Positions 25,652 through 33,575 are shown, counted from the first letter of the stretch. The stretch: DNA of 64,000 nucleotides from Cryobacterium shii (GCF_004402595.1 NZ_SOFY01000011.1:62001-126000), one strand, 5' to 3'. The notes: generated by a model not told the origin, from the sequence alone. A program made the numbers and translations.

Positions 25652-26848
25652 TTAGCGGAGAAGCGAGAGCACGCCCTGGTTGGACTGGTTCGCCTGCGCG
25701 AGCATGGCGGTACCGGCCTGGGTCAGGATGCTGGAACGGGTGTACTTGACCATTTCGGCGGCCATGTCGGTGTCGCGGATTCGCGAACCGGCAGCGGTCA
25801 GGTTCTCCGTCGAGACGGCGAGCGTCTTGACGACGGACTCGAACCGGTTCTGGACGGCGCCGAGGTTGGCGCGAGCGGTGGATACGTAGTTGAGCTGTGT
25901 GTCAATGGTCGCGATTGCGGCCTTGGCACCCGCGGCGGTCGAGAAGTCAAGTCCTGCTGCAGCCGGTGCGTTCGTCGCGCCGCCGTTGGCCAGACCTACA
26001 GCCGCCGAATCTGCTACAGCGGTGGACACTGTTCCACCATTCAGAGCGGTGACCACAAGTCCAGTTCCCGCGCCGTTTGTGTCTTTCGTGACGCTGACGC
26101 TGAAGTTGGCCGAGAACGCCGCATCCCGACCGAGGGCTGATGCGTAATCGTCGACACTCGCGAAGGATGTCTGAGCGGCACCTGTTGCGTCCGTCAGCGC
26201 CAGCGTGGTGACGGACGTCACAACTCCACCCGCAGTAGTGCTCTTGAACTTGGCTGCAGAACCGTCCAGAGCGCTGAAGCTCGAGATCGCGAAAGCCGAG
26301 CCCGACGATCCGGACGAAGTCGTGAGCGCGGACGCAACCTTTGAGACGTCGACCTTGGACAGGTCAACGACGATCTGGCTGCTGTTGCCTGCATTCGCTC
26401 CGATCTGAAAGCTCAAGGAGCCCTTTTTGCCATCCAGGAGCTGAGTACCGTTGAAGTTGGTCGAACCCGCGATCCTCGTCAGTTCCGAAGTAAGCGCAGT
26501 CACCTCGGTCTTGATCGCGGTGCGTGAGTCGGTGTTGTTCGAGTCGTTACCGGCCTGAACGGCGAGGTCACGAACGCGCTGCAGAATGGACTGCACCTCG
26601 CTCAAGGAACCTTCAGCGGTCTGGACAACCGAGATGCCGTCCTGGGCGTTGCGGCTGGCGACCGTGAGGCCACCGACCTGCGACTTGAGGCCCTCCGAGA
26701 TGGTGAGGCCTGCCGCGTCATCCGAAGCACGGTTGATGCGGAGGCCGCTGGACAGCTTCTCCAGCGACTTGGACATGTCGTTCTGTGTTGCGGCGAGGTT
26801 GCGGTACGTGTTGTTTGCCGCGAGGTTGGTGTTGACCTGCATACCCAT
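25652..26848 (-). CDS. fliC: Flagellin FliC
   Basis: 398 residues. The N-terminal D0/D1 region (MGMQVNTNLAANNTYRNLAATQNDMSKSLEKLSSGLRINRASDDAAGLTISEGLKSQ) and the C-terminal region ending ANQSNQGVLSLLR are standard flagellin. The centre (about 140-300) is a Ser/Thr/Ala-rich D2-type domain. It is the only flagellin in the window. A GGAGG ribosome binding site (26857-26861) precedes the ATG by 8 bp and overlaps a CsrA-type site. A sigma-28 promoter and a leader hairpin lie upstream. Confidence 0.97.
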   Translation of the reverse strand: MGMQVNTNLAANNTYRNLAATQNDMSKSLEKLSSGLRINRASDDAAGLTISEGLKSQVGGLTVASRNAQDGISVVQTAEGSLSEVQSILQRVRDLAVQAGNDSNNTDSRTAIKTEVTALTSELTRIAGSTNFNGTQLLDGKKGSLSFQIGANAGNSSQIVVDLSKVDVSKVASALTTSSGSSGSAFAISSFSALDGSAAKFKSTTAGGVVTSVTTLALTDATGAAQTSFASVDDYASALGRDAAFSANFSVSVTKDTNGAGTGLVVTALNGGTVSTAVADSAAVGLANGGATNAPAAAGLDFSTAAGAKAAIATIDTQLNYVSTARANLGAVQNRFESVVKTLAVSTENLTAAGSRIRDTDMAAEMVKYTRSSILTQAGTAMLAQANQSNQGVLSLLR

Positions 26849-26856
26849 GATGAAAT

Positions 26857-26898
26857 CCTCCGTGATTGGGTGGTGTTAGCCAGGCCATCCATGGCCTG
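26857..26898 (-). promoter_or_regulatory. fliC leader with hairpin and two CsrA-type sites
   Basis: In the mRNA sense, CAGGCCAT-GG-ATGGCCTG (26881-26898) forms an 8-bp stem with GG in the loop, and CATGGATG (26886-26893) fits the CANGGANG CsrA consensus. A second fit, CACGGAGG (26857-26864), covers the Shine-Dalgarno sequence. This two-site layout is the same as in the Bacillus hag leader. CsrA binding here would block flagellin translation until FliW removes it. Confidence 0.75.
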
Positions 26899-26908
26899 AC
26901 ACCTTGAG

Positions 26909-26936
26909 CTATCGGCCCCGCTAAGTAGCGCGTTAG
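26909..26936 (-). promoter_or_regulatory. Sigma-28 (FliA)-type promoter for fliC
   Basis: On the minus strand CTAA (26933-26936, overlapping the fliA stop codon) is followed after 16 bp by GCCGATAG (26909-26916). Transcription would begin near 26901, leaving a leader of about 50 nt with the hairpin and CsrA sites. Confidence 0.85.
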
Positions 26937-27790
26937 CCGTTGACCGAAAAAACTTCGCGCGGCGCTAAATCCGGAGAATCGCCGGTATCCGCCGCATAGG
27001 CCGTGCCCGACGCCGTCGCCAGGCCGAGCATCGCCTGGTCCGCGAGGCGGGCCAGGTAAGCGCTGCGACGGGCCGGCGCGATGCGGGACTCCGGCACGTA
27101 CTCGACCTCGGCGTCGTCCGAGTAGTGCGTGCCCAGGCCGTCGCGGAGCAGACGGATGGCTTCGGCCCGCTGCTGCGAGACGGCGGAGTGCGTGATGCCG
27201 AGATCGGCCGCGATCTCCTTCACGGAGCGGTCGTCGAAGTAGACCTGCTGGATGATGTCGCGCATCTTGTCCGGCAGTACGTCGATGGCCGCGCGCAAAT
27301 AGGAGAGGCGCTCGGCCGACAGTAGGGAATCCTCCGGCAGCTCGGTGCCCGACACCAGGAACTCGGCGGTGGCGTCGTCGAGCGTGGACACGGTGCGCTC
27401 GGAGTCGGACAGGCCGGCCAGGGCGGTCTCCCGGTCGACGCCGAGCGCCGCGGCCACCTCGTCGACGGATGCCGCGCGGCCGAGAGCCGCAGCCAGCGTC
27501 TCTTGAACGGCGCGGGTCTCCTTAATGCGGCGGCGCGCCATCCGGGTGGCCCAGTCGTTGGAGCGCATCTCGTCAGCGAAGGAGCCGATGATGCGGCGAC
27601 GGGCGAAAGCTCCGAACGGCACCCCGAGGTCGGGATCGAAGGCGTCGGCGGAGGTGATCAGGGCGAGGGCTCCGGCCGAGGCCAGGTCGTCGCGCGAGAG
27701 GTGGCGGGCCTTGGCCCAGACCTCGGAGACGAGGTAGCCGACCAGGGGGAGATTGTCGATCACCAGCTTGTTGCGTTCTGCCCGATTCAC
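26933..27790 (-). CDS. fliA: Flagellar sigma factor FliA (sigma-28)
   Basis: 285 residues. Region 2 (LVIDNLPLVGYLVSEVWAKARHLSRDDLASAGALALITSADAFDPDLGVPFGAFARRRIIGSFADEMRSNDWATRM), region 3 and region 4 (LPDKMRDIIQQVYFDDRSVKEIAADLGITHSAVSQQRAEAIRLLRDGL) are all present. It resembles the FliA/WhiG sigma-28 group. A C-terminal tail of about 50 residues follows region 4 and has no known role. The start is GTG 27790 with GGGAG 8 bp before it. Three CTWA-N16-GCCGATAG promoters in the locus are its probable targets. No anti-sigma factor FlgM is encoded in the window. Confidence 0.93.
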   Translation of the reverse strand: MNRAERNKLVIDNLPLVGYLVSEVWAKARHLSRDDLASAGALALITSADAFDPDLGVPFGAFARRRIIGSFADEMRSNDWATRMARRRIKETRAVQETLAAALGRAASVDEVAAALGVDRETALAGLSDSERTVSTLDDATAEFLVSGTELPEDSLLSAERLSYLRAAIDVLPDKMRDIIQQVYFDDRSVKEIAADLGITHSAVSQQRAEAIRLLRDGLGTHYSDDAEVEYVPESRIAPARRSAYLARLADQAMLGLATASGTAYAADTGDSPDLAPREVFSVNG

Positions 27791-27975
27791 AGTGAATCTC
27801 CCTGAGTGCTTGCTTCGGATGAGGAGCTAATCGACTGGCTGGGCCAGCTGATTCGCTTTTGCCGGGTGAGCACGAGGACTAGTGAAGGAATCAGGGTTTC
27901 GGGGCCCCCAGAAAAAACATTTTCTTTGTTTTAAAACGTAGGCGAGCGCTTTCCCGGCCAACCACCGGCAGCACC

Positions 27976-28029
27976 CCCCACAACGGGGGAAAATACCCCC
28001 ACAACGGGGCAGATCACCCCTCAACGGGG
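27976..28029. promoter_or_regulatory. Triple CCCC-N5-GGGG operator-like array
   Basis: Three copies of a 13-bp dyad occur at 27976-27988 (CCCCACAACGGGG), 27997-28009 (identical) and 28017-28029 (CCCCTCAACGGGG). Their starts are 21 and 20 bp apart, two turns of the helix, so a bound protein would contact the same face three times. This looks like the site of a flagellar master regulator, but I do not recognise the motif. Confidence 0.65.
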
Positions 28030-28056
28030 TGGGGTCGCAGAGAACGGATGCTCACT

Positions 28057-28078
28057 GTGTCCTCTCTTTAGTGGACAC
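28057..28078. promoter_or_regulatory. Inverted repeat GTGTCC-N10-GGACAC
   Basis: A 6-bp dyad spaced by 10 bp, centred about 80 bp before the flgN promoter -10 octamer. It could be a second operator. No regulator is recognised. Confidence 0.4.
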
Positions 28079-28116
28079 CGCACCGGCTGACTGGCAGTCT
28101 GAATCGAAGGTCTCGG

Positions 28117-28144
28117 CTTACCGTGCGAGCGGCCCTGCCGATAG
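28117..28144 (+). promoter_or_regulatory. Sigma-28 (FliA)-type promoter for flgN-flgK-flgL-fliW
   Basis: CTTA (28117-28120) is followed after 16 bp by GCCGATAG (28137-28144), about 78 bp before the flgN GTG. It is the third copy of this promoter form in the locus. Confidence 0.8.
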
Positions 28145-28221
28145 TGACCAATAGAGGCACTGGACATGCGACCCAGCGTGAGCCGAGCCTGAATCGACAT
28201 CGAAAGGCAGTTGGAGGAGAC

Positions 28222-28707
28222 GTGGGGGCCAATGAACTTTCAGCGTTGCTGTGGCGCGAGCGGGAACTTCTCGAGCTGCTCGTCTTCAAGCTCGACGAGG
28301 AGCAACTCCTCCTGACCAACGGCCGGACCCGCTGGCTGCAACAGGGCACCCGTGAGGTCGAGCAGGTGCTGGGACACGTGCGCGATGCCGGCCTGGCCCG
28401 ATCGGTCGAGGTGGCCGCAGTCGCCCTCGAGTGGGGCACCGCCGAAGATGCCACTCTGCGCGAACTCGTCGTTCACGCACCCGCCGGCCCCTGGAGCGAG
28501 ATCATGGCCGCGCACCTCAAGGCCATGGGCGACCTCACGACCCAGATCAAGGAACTGCGCGACGCGAACGAAGTGTTGCTGCGCGCCGCCGCCCGCTCGA
28601 GCCAGGAAACGCTCGCCGACGTGCGCACCGCGACCCGCACCTACGACGCCCGCGGCACGGCTGACGCCAGCGCCGCCGGCTCCCGACTGTTCGACCAGAT
28701 TTTGTGA
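28222..28707 (+). CDS. flgN: Flagellar chaperone FlgN family protein
   Basis: A 161-residue helical protein (ELSALLWRERELLELLVFKLDEEQLLLTNGRTRWLQQGTREVEQVLGHVRDAGLAR) in the FlgN fold, with a Thr/Ala-rich C-terminus. FlgN escorts FlgK and FlgL to the export gate, and flgK follows 10 bp downstream. I chose GTG 28222 because GGAGGAG lies just before it. The ORF extends upstream, but that part overlaps the promoter. Confidence 0.85.
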   Translation: MGANELSALLWRERELLELLVFKLDEEQLLLTNGRTRWLQQGTREVEQVLGHVRDAGLARSVEVAAVALEWGTAEDATLRELVVHAPAGPWSEIMAAHLKAMGDLTTQIKELRDANEVLLRAAARSSQETLADVRTATRTYDARGTADASAAGSRLFDQIL

Positions 28708-28717
28708 GGATGCCGCG

Positions 28718-30175
28718 ATGAGCACGTTCGGAGGACTCAACACCGCGTACACCGGCCTGATCGCCGCCCGACAAGGGCTCGAGGTCGTGGGGCAGAACAT
28801 CGCCAACGCCAACACAGAGGGCTACACCCGCCAGCGCATCTCGACCTCTGCCGTTGACGCGGCCACCCGGGTCGGCCTGATGAGCGCCGGCCTGCAGGCC
28901 GGCCAGGGCGTCAGCGTCGACGGCATCGCCCGCCTTGGCAGCGCCCAGCTGGATGCCCAGGTGCGGTCATCCGCCGCGGCTGCCGGTTACTCAGCGGTGC
29001 GCTCCAACGCTCTGAGCGCCGTCGAAGCTTCGATGCACGAACCGGGTGAGAACGGGCTGTCCGCCCAGTTGCAGGAGTTCTGGGCCGGCTGGCAGGACGT
29101 GTCGAACGCCGGCGGAAGCACCGCCCCCGCCGGCGTCCTACTCAGCCAGGCCGCAGCGCTCACCACGCAGATCGCACAGGGCTACCAGGCCGTAGCCACC
29201 GAGTGGTCGAGCGTGCGCGGCAGTGTCGACGGCATGGTCGCCGAGATCAACGGGGCGGCAAGCCAGGTGGCCGCGCTCAACGGCCAGATCCGTTCGGAGC
29301 TGGCCGGCGGCGGAAGCGCCAATGAGCTCCTCGACCGGCGCAGCCAGCTCACCACGACCCTCGCCGCCCTCACCGGGGGCACGGTCGTCGACCGCGGTGA
29401 CGGCACCGTCGACGTGCTCGTCGGCGGCAACGGGCTCGTCACCGGGGACTCTGCCCAGAAACTCGTGGCGGTCGGCGCCACGAGCATGGCGGGCACCGGA
29501 ACCGTGCACCTCGAGTGGGCCGGGAAGCCCGCCGGCGCCGTGGCCGTCGACGGTGGCGAACTCGCCGGCGCACTCTCCCTGCTTGCCCCGGCCGTGACCT
29601 CGGGTACCGGCGCGGGTACCGGCGGCGCCCTCGCCGAGGCTGGCGAGTCGTACAACACGTTCGCCCGGAACCTGACCGACAAGGTCAACACGATCTACAA
29701 GACAGGCACGAACTCGAGCCTGCCGACCCCCGGGGACTTCTTCAAGGTCACGGCCGGTGTCCCGGCAGCGACGGGCCTGAGCGTGATTCCGAAAACGGCG
29801 GCAGAGCTGGCGACGGGTGACCTCTCGAAGGGCAAGCTCGACGGCTCGGTCGCCGATCAGATCGCCCAACTCGGCGCCGGCAAGGCCGTCACGACGGCCG
29901 GAACCTCGATCCAGTCCCCCACGACCGACTGGTCGAACTTCGTCACCGGGTTCGCGGTCAAGACCAAAACCGAGCTGCAGCACGCCTCGCTGGCCGACCT
30001 CACCTCGACCGCCGCGGTCAGCGCACAACTCTCGAACGCCTCCGTCGACCTCGACGAAGAGAACGTGAACCTGCTCATGTTCCAGCACGCCTACCAGGGC
30101 GCCGCCCGGGTGATGACGGCCGTGGACGAGATGCTCGACACCCTGATCAACCGCACCGGACTGGTGGGAAGGTAA
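28718..30175 (+). CDS. flgK: Flagellar hook-filament junction protein FlgK
   Basis: 485 residues, starting MSTFGGLNTAYTGLIAARQGLEVVGQNIANANTEGYTRQRI and ending VNLLMFQHAYQGAARVMTAVDEMLDTLINRTGLVGR, both FlgK signatures. It forms the first junction zone between hook and filament. GAGGA lies 7 bp before the ATG. The following flgL starts 3 bp after its stop. Confidence 0.96.
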   Translation: MSTFGGLNTAYTGLIAARQGLEVVGQNIANANTEGYTRQRISTSAVDAATRVGLMSAGLQAGQGVSVDGIARLGSAQLDAQVRSSAAAAGYSAVRSNALSAVEASMHEPGENGLSAQLQEFWAGWQDVSNAGGSTAPAGVLLSQAAALTTQIAQGYQAVATEWSSVRGSVDGMVAEINGAASQVAALNGQIRSELAGGGSANELLDRRSQLTTTLAALTGGTVVDRGDGTVDVLVGGNGLVTGDSAQKLVAVGATSMAGTGTVHLEWAGKPAGAVAVDGGELAGALSLLAPAVTSGTGAGTGGALAEAGESYNTFARNLTDKVNTIYKTGTNSSLPTPGDFFKVTAGVPAATGLSVIPKTAAELATGDLSKGKLDGSVADQIAQLGAGKAVTTAGTSIQSPTTDWSNFVTGFAVKTKTELQHASLADLTSTAAVSAQLSNASVDLDEENVNLLMFQHAYQGAARVMTAVDEMLDTLINRTGLVGR

Positions 30176-30178
30176 GCC

Positions 30179-31084
30179 ATGATCGCCCGCGTCACCACGT
30201 CGACCCAGATGCGCTCCGCGCAGAGCAACCTGCAGACCAACCTTGCCCGGATGGCCCAGCTCCAGGAGCGGGCATCCTCGCTCAAGGCCATCGAGCGGCC
30301 CTCCGACGACCCGGCCAGGGCAGCCGACGCCCTGGCCGTGCGGGCCGAGCAGCGCGCCGTCACCCAGTACAGCCGCAACGCCGACAACGGGAACGGCTGG
30401 CTGACCAGCGCAGACACCGCCCTCGGTGCGACCACCGACCTGCTGAACCGGGTGCGCGACCTTACCCTCCAGGGCGTCAACGACATCCTCTCGCCCACCG
30501 CGAAGGAAGCGATCGCGGCGGAACTGGACAGTCTCAAACAGGATCTGCTCGCGCAGGCCAACACGGCCTACCTCGGCCGCACCGTCTTCGCCGGCAGCTC
30601 GGATGCCGGCGTCGCGTTCAAGTCCGACTTCAGCTTCACGGGTGTTGCCGGGGCGACCGTCGAACGTCGCATCGGAGCCGACACGACCGTCGCGGTGAAC
30701 GCAGACGGCGCCGCGATCTTCGGGGCGACGGCGGAGAACCCCGTCTCCGTGTTCGACCTGCTCACGAACATCAGCGCAGCACTGCGTGGCACGGCCACGA
30801 CGCCACCGGCCAACGTGGGTCCGTTCCTCACCGCCGTGGATTCGCGAATGAAGACCGTGCTCTCCGCGCAGGCGGATGTCGGTGTGCGCCAGGCCCAGAT
30901 TCAGAAGGCAGGAGACACCCTCGTGCAGCGCACCGGCGCCCTCGAAGCCCAACGTTCCTCGATCGAAGACGTCGACCTCGGTCAGGCCATCCTCGATCTC
31001 AAATTGCAGGAAGTCACCTACCAGTCGGCTCTCGCCGTCACCGCCAAGGTGCTCCAGCCGACCCTGATGGATTTCCTCCGATGA
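30179..31084 (+). CDS. flgL: Flagellar hook-filament junction protein FlgL
   Basis: 301 residues with a flagellin-like N-terminus (MIARVTTSTQMRSAQSNLQTNLARMAQLQERASSLKAIERPSDDPARAADALAVRAE) and C-terminus (IEDVDLGQAILDLKLQEVTYQSALAVTAKVLQPTLMDFLR) but only a short central domain, as in FlgL. It forms the second junction zone. It overlaps fliW by 4 bp. Confidence 0.95.
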   Translation: MIARVTTSTQMRSAQSNLQTNLARMAQLQERASSLKAIERPSDDPARAADALAVRAEQRAVTQYSRNADNGNGWLTSADTALGATTDLLNRVRDLTLQGVNDILSPTAKEAIAAELDSLKQDLLAQANTAYLGRTVFAGSSDAGVAFKSDFSFTGVAGATVERRIGADTTVAVNADGAAIFGATAENPVSVFDLLTNISAALRGTATTPPANVGPFLTAVDSRMKTVLSAQADVGVRQAQIQKAGDTLVQRTGALEAQRSSIEDVDLGQAILDLKLQEVTYQSALAVTAKVLQPTLMDFLR

Positions 31085-31524
31085 AAACTGCACTGAAAAC
31101 AGCCGCCCCGCAGTCCGCAGACCCGACGGATGCGCCCACACTGAGCGCCAGGCTGACTTTCGTCTCCCCTCCGCCCGGCCTCGCACCGCTGACCGAGTTC
31201 GCGCTGACCGAGATCCCCGGGGCGGCCGGTCTGTTCACCCTGCAGGCGGCAGCGGATGCCCACACCCGCCTGTTCGTGCTCGACGCCTCCGTCTACCTGC
31301 CCGACTACTCCCCCGTGATCAGCGACGACAACGCGTCGGCGCTCGAACTCGCCGGACCCGACGACGCCTTGATTCTCGTGGTGACCAACCCGGGCGAGGG
31401 TGGCACGACCGTCAACCTGATGGCCCCGATCGTGGTTAACGCCCGCACCGGTTGCTGCGCCCAGATCATCCTGGAGGGCCAGAACTGGCCGCTCCGCGCG
31501 GAGCTCGGCGACCGCTCCGCCTAG
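31081..31524 (+). CDS. fliW: Flagellar assembly factor FliW
   Basis: 147 residues with the FliW core (FVLDASVYLPDYSPVISDDNASALEL ... ILVVTNPGEGGTTVNLMAPIVVNARTGCCAQIILEGQNWPLRAEL). FliW binds free flagellin and, when released, inhibits CsrA, so flagellin translation follows export. The gene is coupled to flgL (ATGA), as in Bacillus. Here csrA lies 30 kb away at the far end of the other arm. Confidence 0.92.
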   Translation: MKTALKTAAPQSADPTDAPTLSARLTFVSPPPGLAPLTEFALTEIPGAAGLFTLQAAADAHTRLFVLDASVYLPDYSPVISDDNASALELAGPDDALILVVTNPGEGGTTVNLMAPIVVNARTGCCAQIILEGQNWPLRAELGDRSA

Positions 31525-31729
31525 CCGCTCCGCCGGGCCCCGCTCCGTCCGGCCCGGCCAGTCGGCTGCCTGGGACCCACCAGCCGACTCCATTCCTGTA
31601 CGTATTCTCATAATTCTTCCGTGTCAACCATGGCGACCAATCCGCCCCCGGGGAATACGTTTGCGGGTACAGCACCGCCCGTCGATGGACATCTCCCCGA
31701 CGAAGGTCGTCCAAGTTACGGAGCTGCTC

Positions 31730-32134
31730 ATGCATGTGCTCGTCAGCATATTCGCCAGCCTGGACAGTCCGAGCATCTACCTCGGCTGGGGGGCCTTCCA
31801 AATCCAGCTCGGCAATCTGATCGTGATCCTCGTCATGATCCTTCTGTTCGTCCTGGCCCTGGCCCTGGTCCTGCCGTTCCCGAGCGGGAAGAAACGCCGA
31901 CGAGCCTCCGCGAGGAGCCGACCCGCACGTCAGCGGAGAACACGGATCCGGACGAGGCCGAGTACCACACCTGGACCGGCAAGGCCCGCGGCTGGCTGCT
32001 GCGCCACCTGCCCGCCGACAAGCTGCTGCCGGAAGACCAGCCCAGCTACATCGCATCCTGGATCTACGTCTTCGGCATGGCCGCGCTCGTCTCCCTCGTC
32101 TACATCTTCGTCTCGGGGATCGTCCTGTCACTGA
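31730..32134 (+). CDS. Small single-helix membrane protein with a lost stop codon
   Basis: The first 57 residues (MHVLVSIFASLDSPSIYLGWGAFQIQLGNLIVILVMILLFVLALALVLPFPSGKKRR) form a small protein with one membrane helix and a basic end. GGAG lies 6 bp before the ATG. After that the frame runs on for 77 Arg/Pro/Ser-rich residues that overlap cytochrome b and look like nonsense. At 31900-31903 the bases are ACGA; a T in place of C at 31901 would give ATGA, ending this gene and starting cytochrome b. I think the natural product is the 57-residue form. Its function is unknown, probably an accessory to the cytochrome b. Confidence 0.6.
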   Translation: MHVLVSIFASLDSPSIYLGWGAFQIQLGNLIVILVMILLFVLALALVLPFPSGKKRRRASARSRPARQRRTRIRTRPSTTPGPARPAAGCCATCPPTSCCRKTSPATSHPGSTSSAWPRSSPSSTSSSRGSSCH

Positions 32135-32616
32135 ACGGACCGTCCTGGTACCACGTGTCGGACCTGGGCCGGTTTGTGAACAGCACCCACCTGTGGAACG
32201 TCGAGCTCTTCTTCATGACCATGGTCGTTCACCTCTGGGGCAAGTACTGGATGGCGGCCTGGCGTGGCGGGCGCGCGCTCACCTGGATCACGGGCGTGGT
32301 GTCATTCCTGATCTCGATCGTCGCCGCCTTGACGGGCTACCTGCTGCAGACCAACTTCGACTCGCAGTGGATCGCCTTCGAAGGCAAGGATGCGTTGAAC
32401 GCCGCCGGTATCGGGGCCTGGTTCAACGTGGCCGACCTCGGTCAGATCTTGGGCTTCCACATCATGCTGCTGCCGCTTCTGGTCGGCGCGATCGTGGCTC
32501 TGCACGTGCTGCAGGTGCGCATGCACGGCGTCGTCCCGCCGATCGATGCGGCCGAGACGGATGCCCAGCTGACACCCGGTGCCACGACCGCGACCCCCGG
32601 GGAGGCCGGCCGATGA
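31900..32616 (+). CDS. Cytochrome b (b6-type, N-terminal domain)
   Basis: About 238 residues with four membrane helices. Two helices each carry a pair of His residues (STHLWNVELFFMTMVVHLWGKYW and GFHIMLLPLLVGAIVALHVLQ), the ligands of two b haems, as in the cytochrome b N-terminal domain. The segment LTGYLLQTNFDSQWIAFEG matches the family. It probably moves electrons to or from quinone. No normal start codon fits: ACG at 31900 sits where an ATG would overlap the stop of the small protein. A frame from GTG 31621 is open but its first 90 residues are unlike the family. The next gene overlaps by 4 bp. Confidence 0.8.
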   Translation, partial: TSLREEPTRTSAENTDPDEAEYHTWTGKARGWLLRHLPADKLLPEDQPSYIASWIYVFGMAALVSLVYIFVSGIVLSLNGPSWYHVSDLGRFVNSTHLWNVELFFMTMVVHLWGKYWMAAWRGGRALTWITGVVSFLISIVAALTGYLLQTNFDSQWIAFEGKDALNAAGIGAWFNVADLGQILGFHIMLLPLLVGAIVALHVLQVRMHGVVPPIDAAETDAQLTPGATTATPGEAGR

Positions 32617-33575
32617 GCGCCGCGCCGGCACGCCCACCCCGTCGCGGCACGGACAGCGACGACCTCGCCCGCCGTCCGTGGCGTGGCGCGGTGCGCGAAT
32701 ACGACCTGTTCAAGGAACTGACCGTCGCCCTCGTCGTGGTGGGCCTGGTCACCCTCACCCTGTCGGCCGTGTTCGGGTCGCCGGACGAGAAGAGCATCAC
32801 CATGAAATCCTGGGCGGCGGCGCCGGACGACTTCGTCACCACCGCGACCGCCGAGCTCGCCGGCACCAGCGAGACCGCCGGCTACGGACCACCGTACAAT
32901 TCGACCCCCGACGCCACCCAGACCATCGGCCCACTTGACCTCCAGAGCCTGTCCGGCGTGCAGATCCCGATCGACACGGCCACAGATCTCGTGACCGGCC
33001 CGCTGTCGACGCTGAACGATCCCCCGGCCGGTTTGGCGATCTGGGACAGCGCGTCCGACACCCAACGCGGCGACTGGGCCACGGCCTACACGGATGCGCT
33101 GGCGAAAGCGCCCGACAACGACCCGGCCAGGGTGGCCGGGGGCTCCTACGGCCCCGTGCCGGAGCTGACCGGCGCCCTGCTCACCATGGCGCAGCAGGGC
33201 GCGCTGGACGGGGTGCTGCAGGCGAAGGACGCGTTCTACAACTTCGACTACACCCGCGGCACGCTCTTCCTCGGGGACGGCACCTACTTCCCCGATCTGG
33301 CTGCCGCGGCGCATCTGACCGGGGATCAGTGGGGAATGATGAACGAGACCGGAAACACCCCCGGCCAGTCCTGGCTGTGGCTGTTCTCCTTCTGGTACCA
33401 GGTGGAACCCTTCGCCTCCGCCGAGAATGCGGACCTCCTCATCGTGCTCCTGATGCTGGTCCTCAGCCTGCTGCTCATGCTGGTGTCCTTCATCCCGGTA
33501 CTCCGCGACATCCCGCGGTGGATACCGGTGCATCGCCTGGTCTGGCGGGATTACTACGCCAGGCGGAGCGGGTGA
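32613..33575 (+). CDS. Membrane protein of the cytochrome b module, unknown function
   Basis: 320 residues. One membrane helix near residues 33-55 is followed by a long extracytoplasmic-looking region and then two helices at the C-terminus (LLIVLLMLVLSLLLMLVSFIPVLRDI, with WIPVHRLVWRDYY at the end). No CxxCH haem motif or Rieske motif is visible. It starts by ATGA overlap with cytochrome b and must work with it. The C-terminal part could take the place of the cytochrome b C-terminal subunit. I do not recognise a named family. Confidence 0.7.
   Translation: MSAAPARPPRRGTDSDDLARRPWRGAVREYDLFKELTVALVVVGLVTLTLSAVFGSPDEKSITMKSWAAAPDDFVTTATAELAGTSETAGYGPPYNSTPDATQTIGPLDLQSLSGVQIPIDTATDLVTGPLSTLNDPPAGLAIWDSASDTQRGDWATAYTDALAKAPDNDPARVAGGSYGPVPELTGALLTMAQQGALDGVLQAKDAFYNFDYTRGTLFLGDGTYFPDLAAAAHLTGDQWGMMNETGNTPGQSWLWLFSFWYQVEPFASAENADLLIVLLMLVLSLLLMLVSFIPVLRDIPRWIPVHRLVWRDYYARRSG

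Larger units (their letters stand above)
27791..28221. promoter_or_regulatory. Divergent fliA / flgN control region
   Basis: This 431-bp intergenic region separates the two arms of the flagellar locus. From left to right it holds an AT-rich patch with the palindrome GTTTTAAAAC (27929-27938), a plausible fliA promoter area, three phased CCCC-N5-GGGG sites, an inverted repeat GTGTCC-N10-GGACAC, and the flgN sigma-28 promoter. No gene is visible in it. Confidence 0.6.

Noticed and set aside
31621-31899. N-terminal extension of cytochrome b from GTG 31621
   Set aside because: The 90 residues are Pro/Arg/Gly-rich, lie out of frame over a well-formed small membrane protein with its own ribosome site, and do not resemble cytochrome b.
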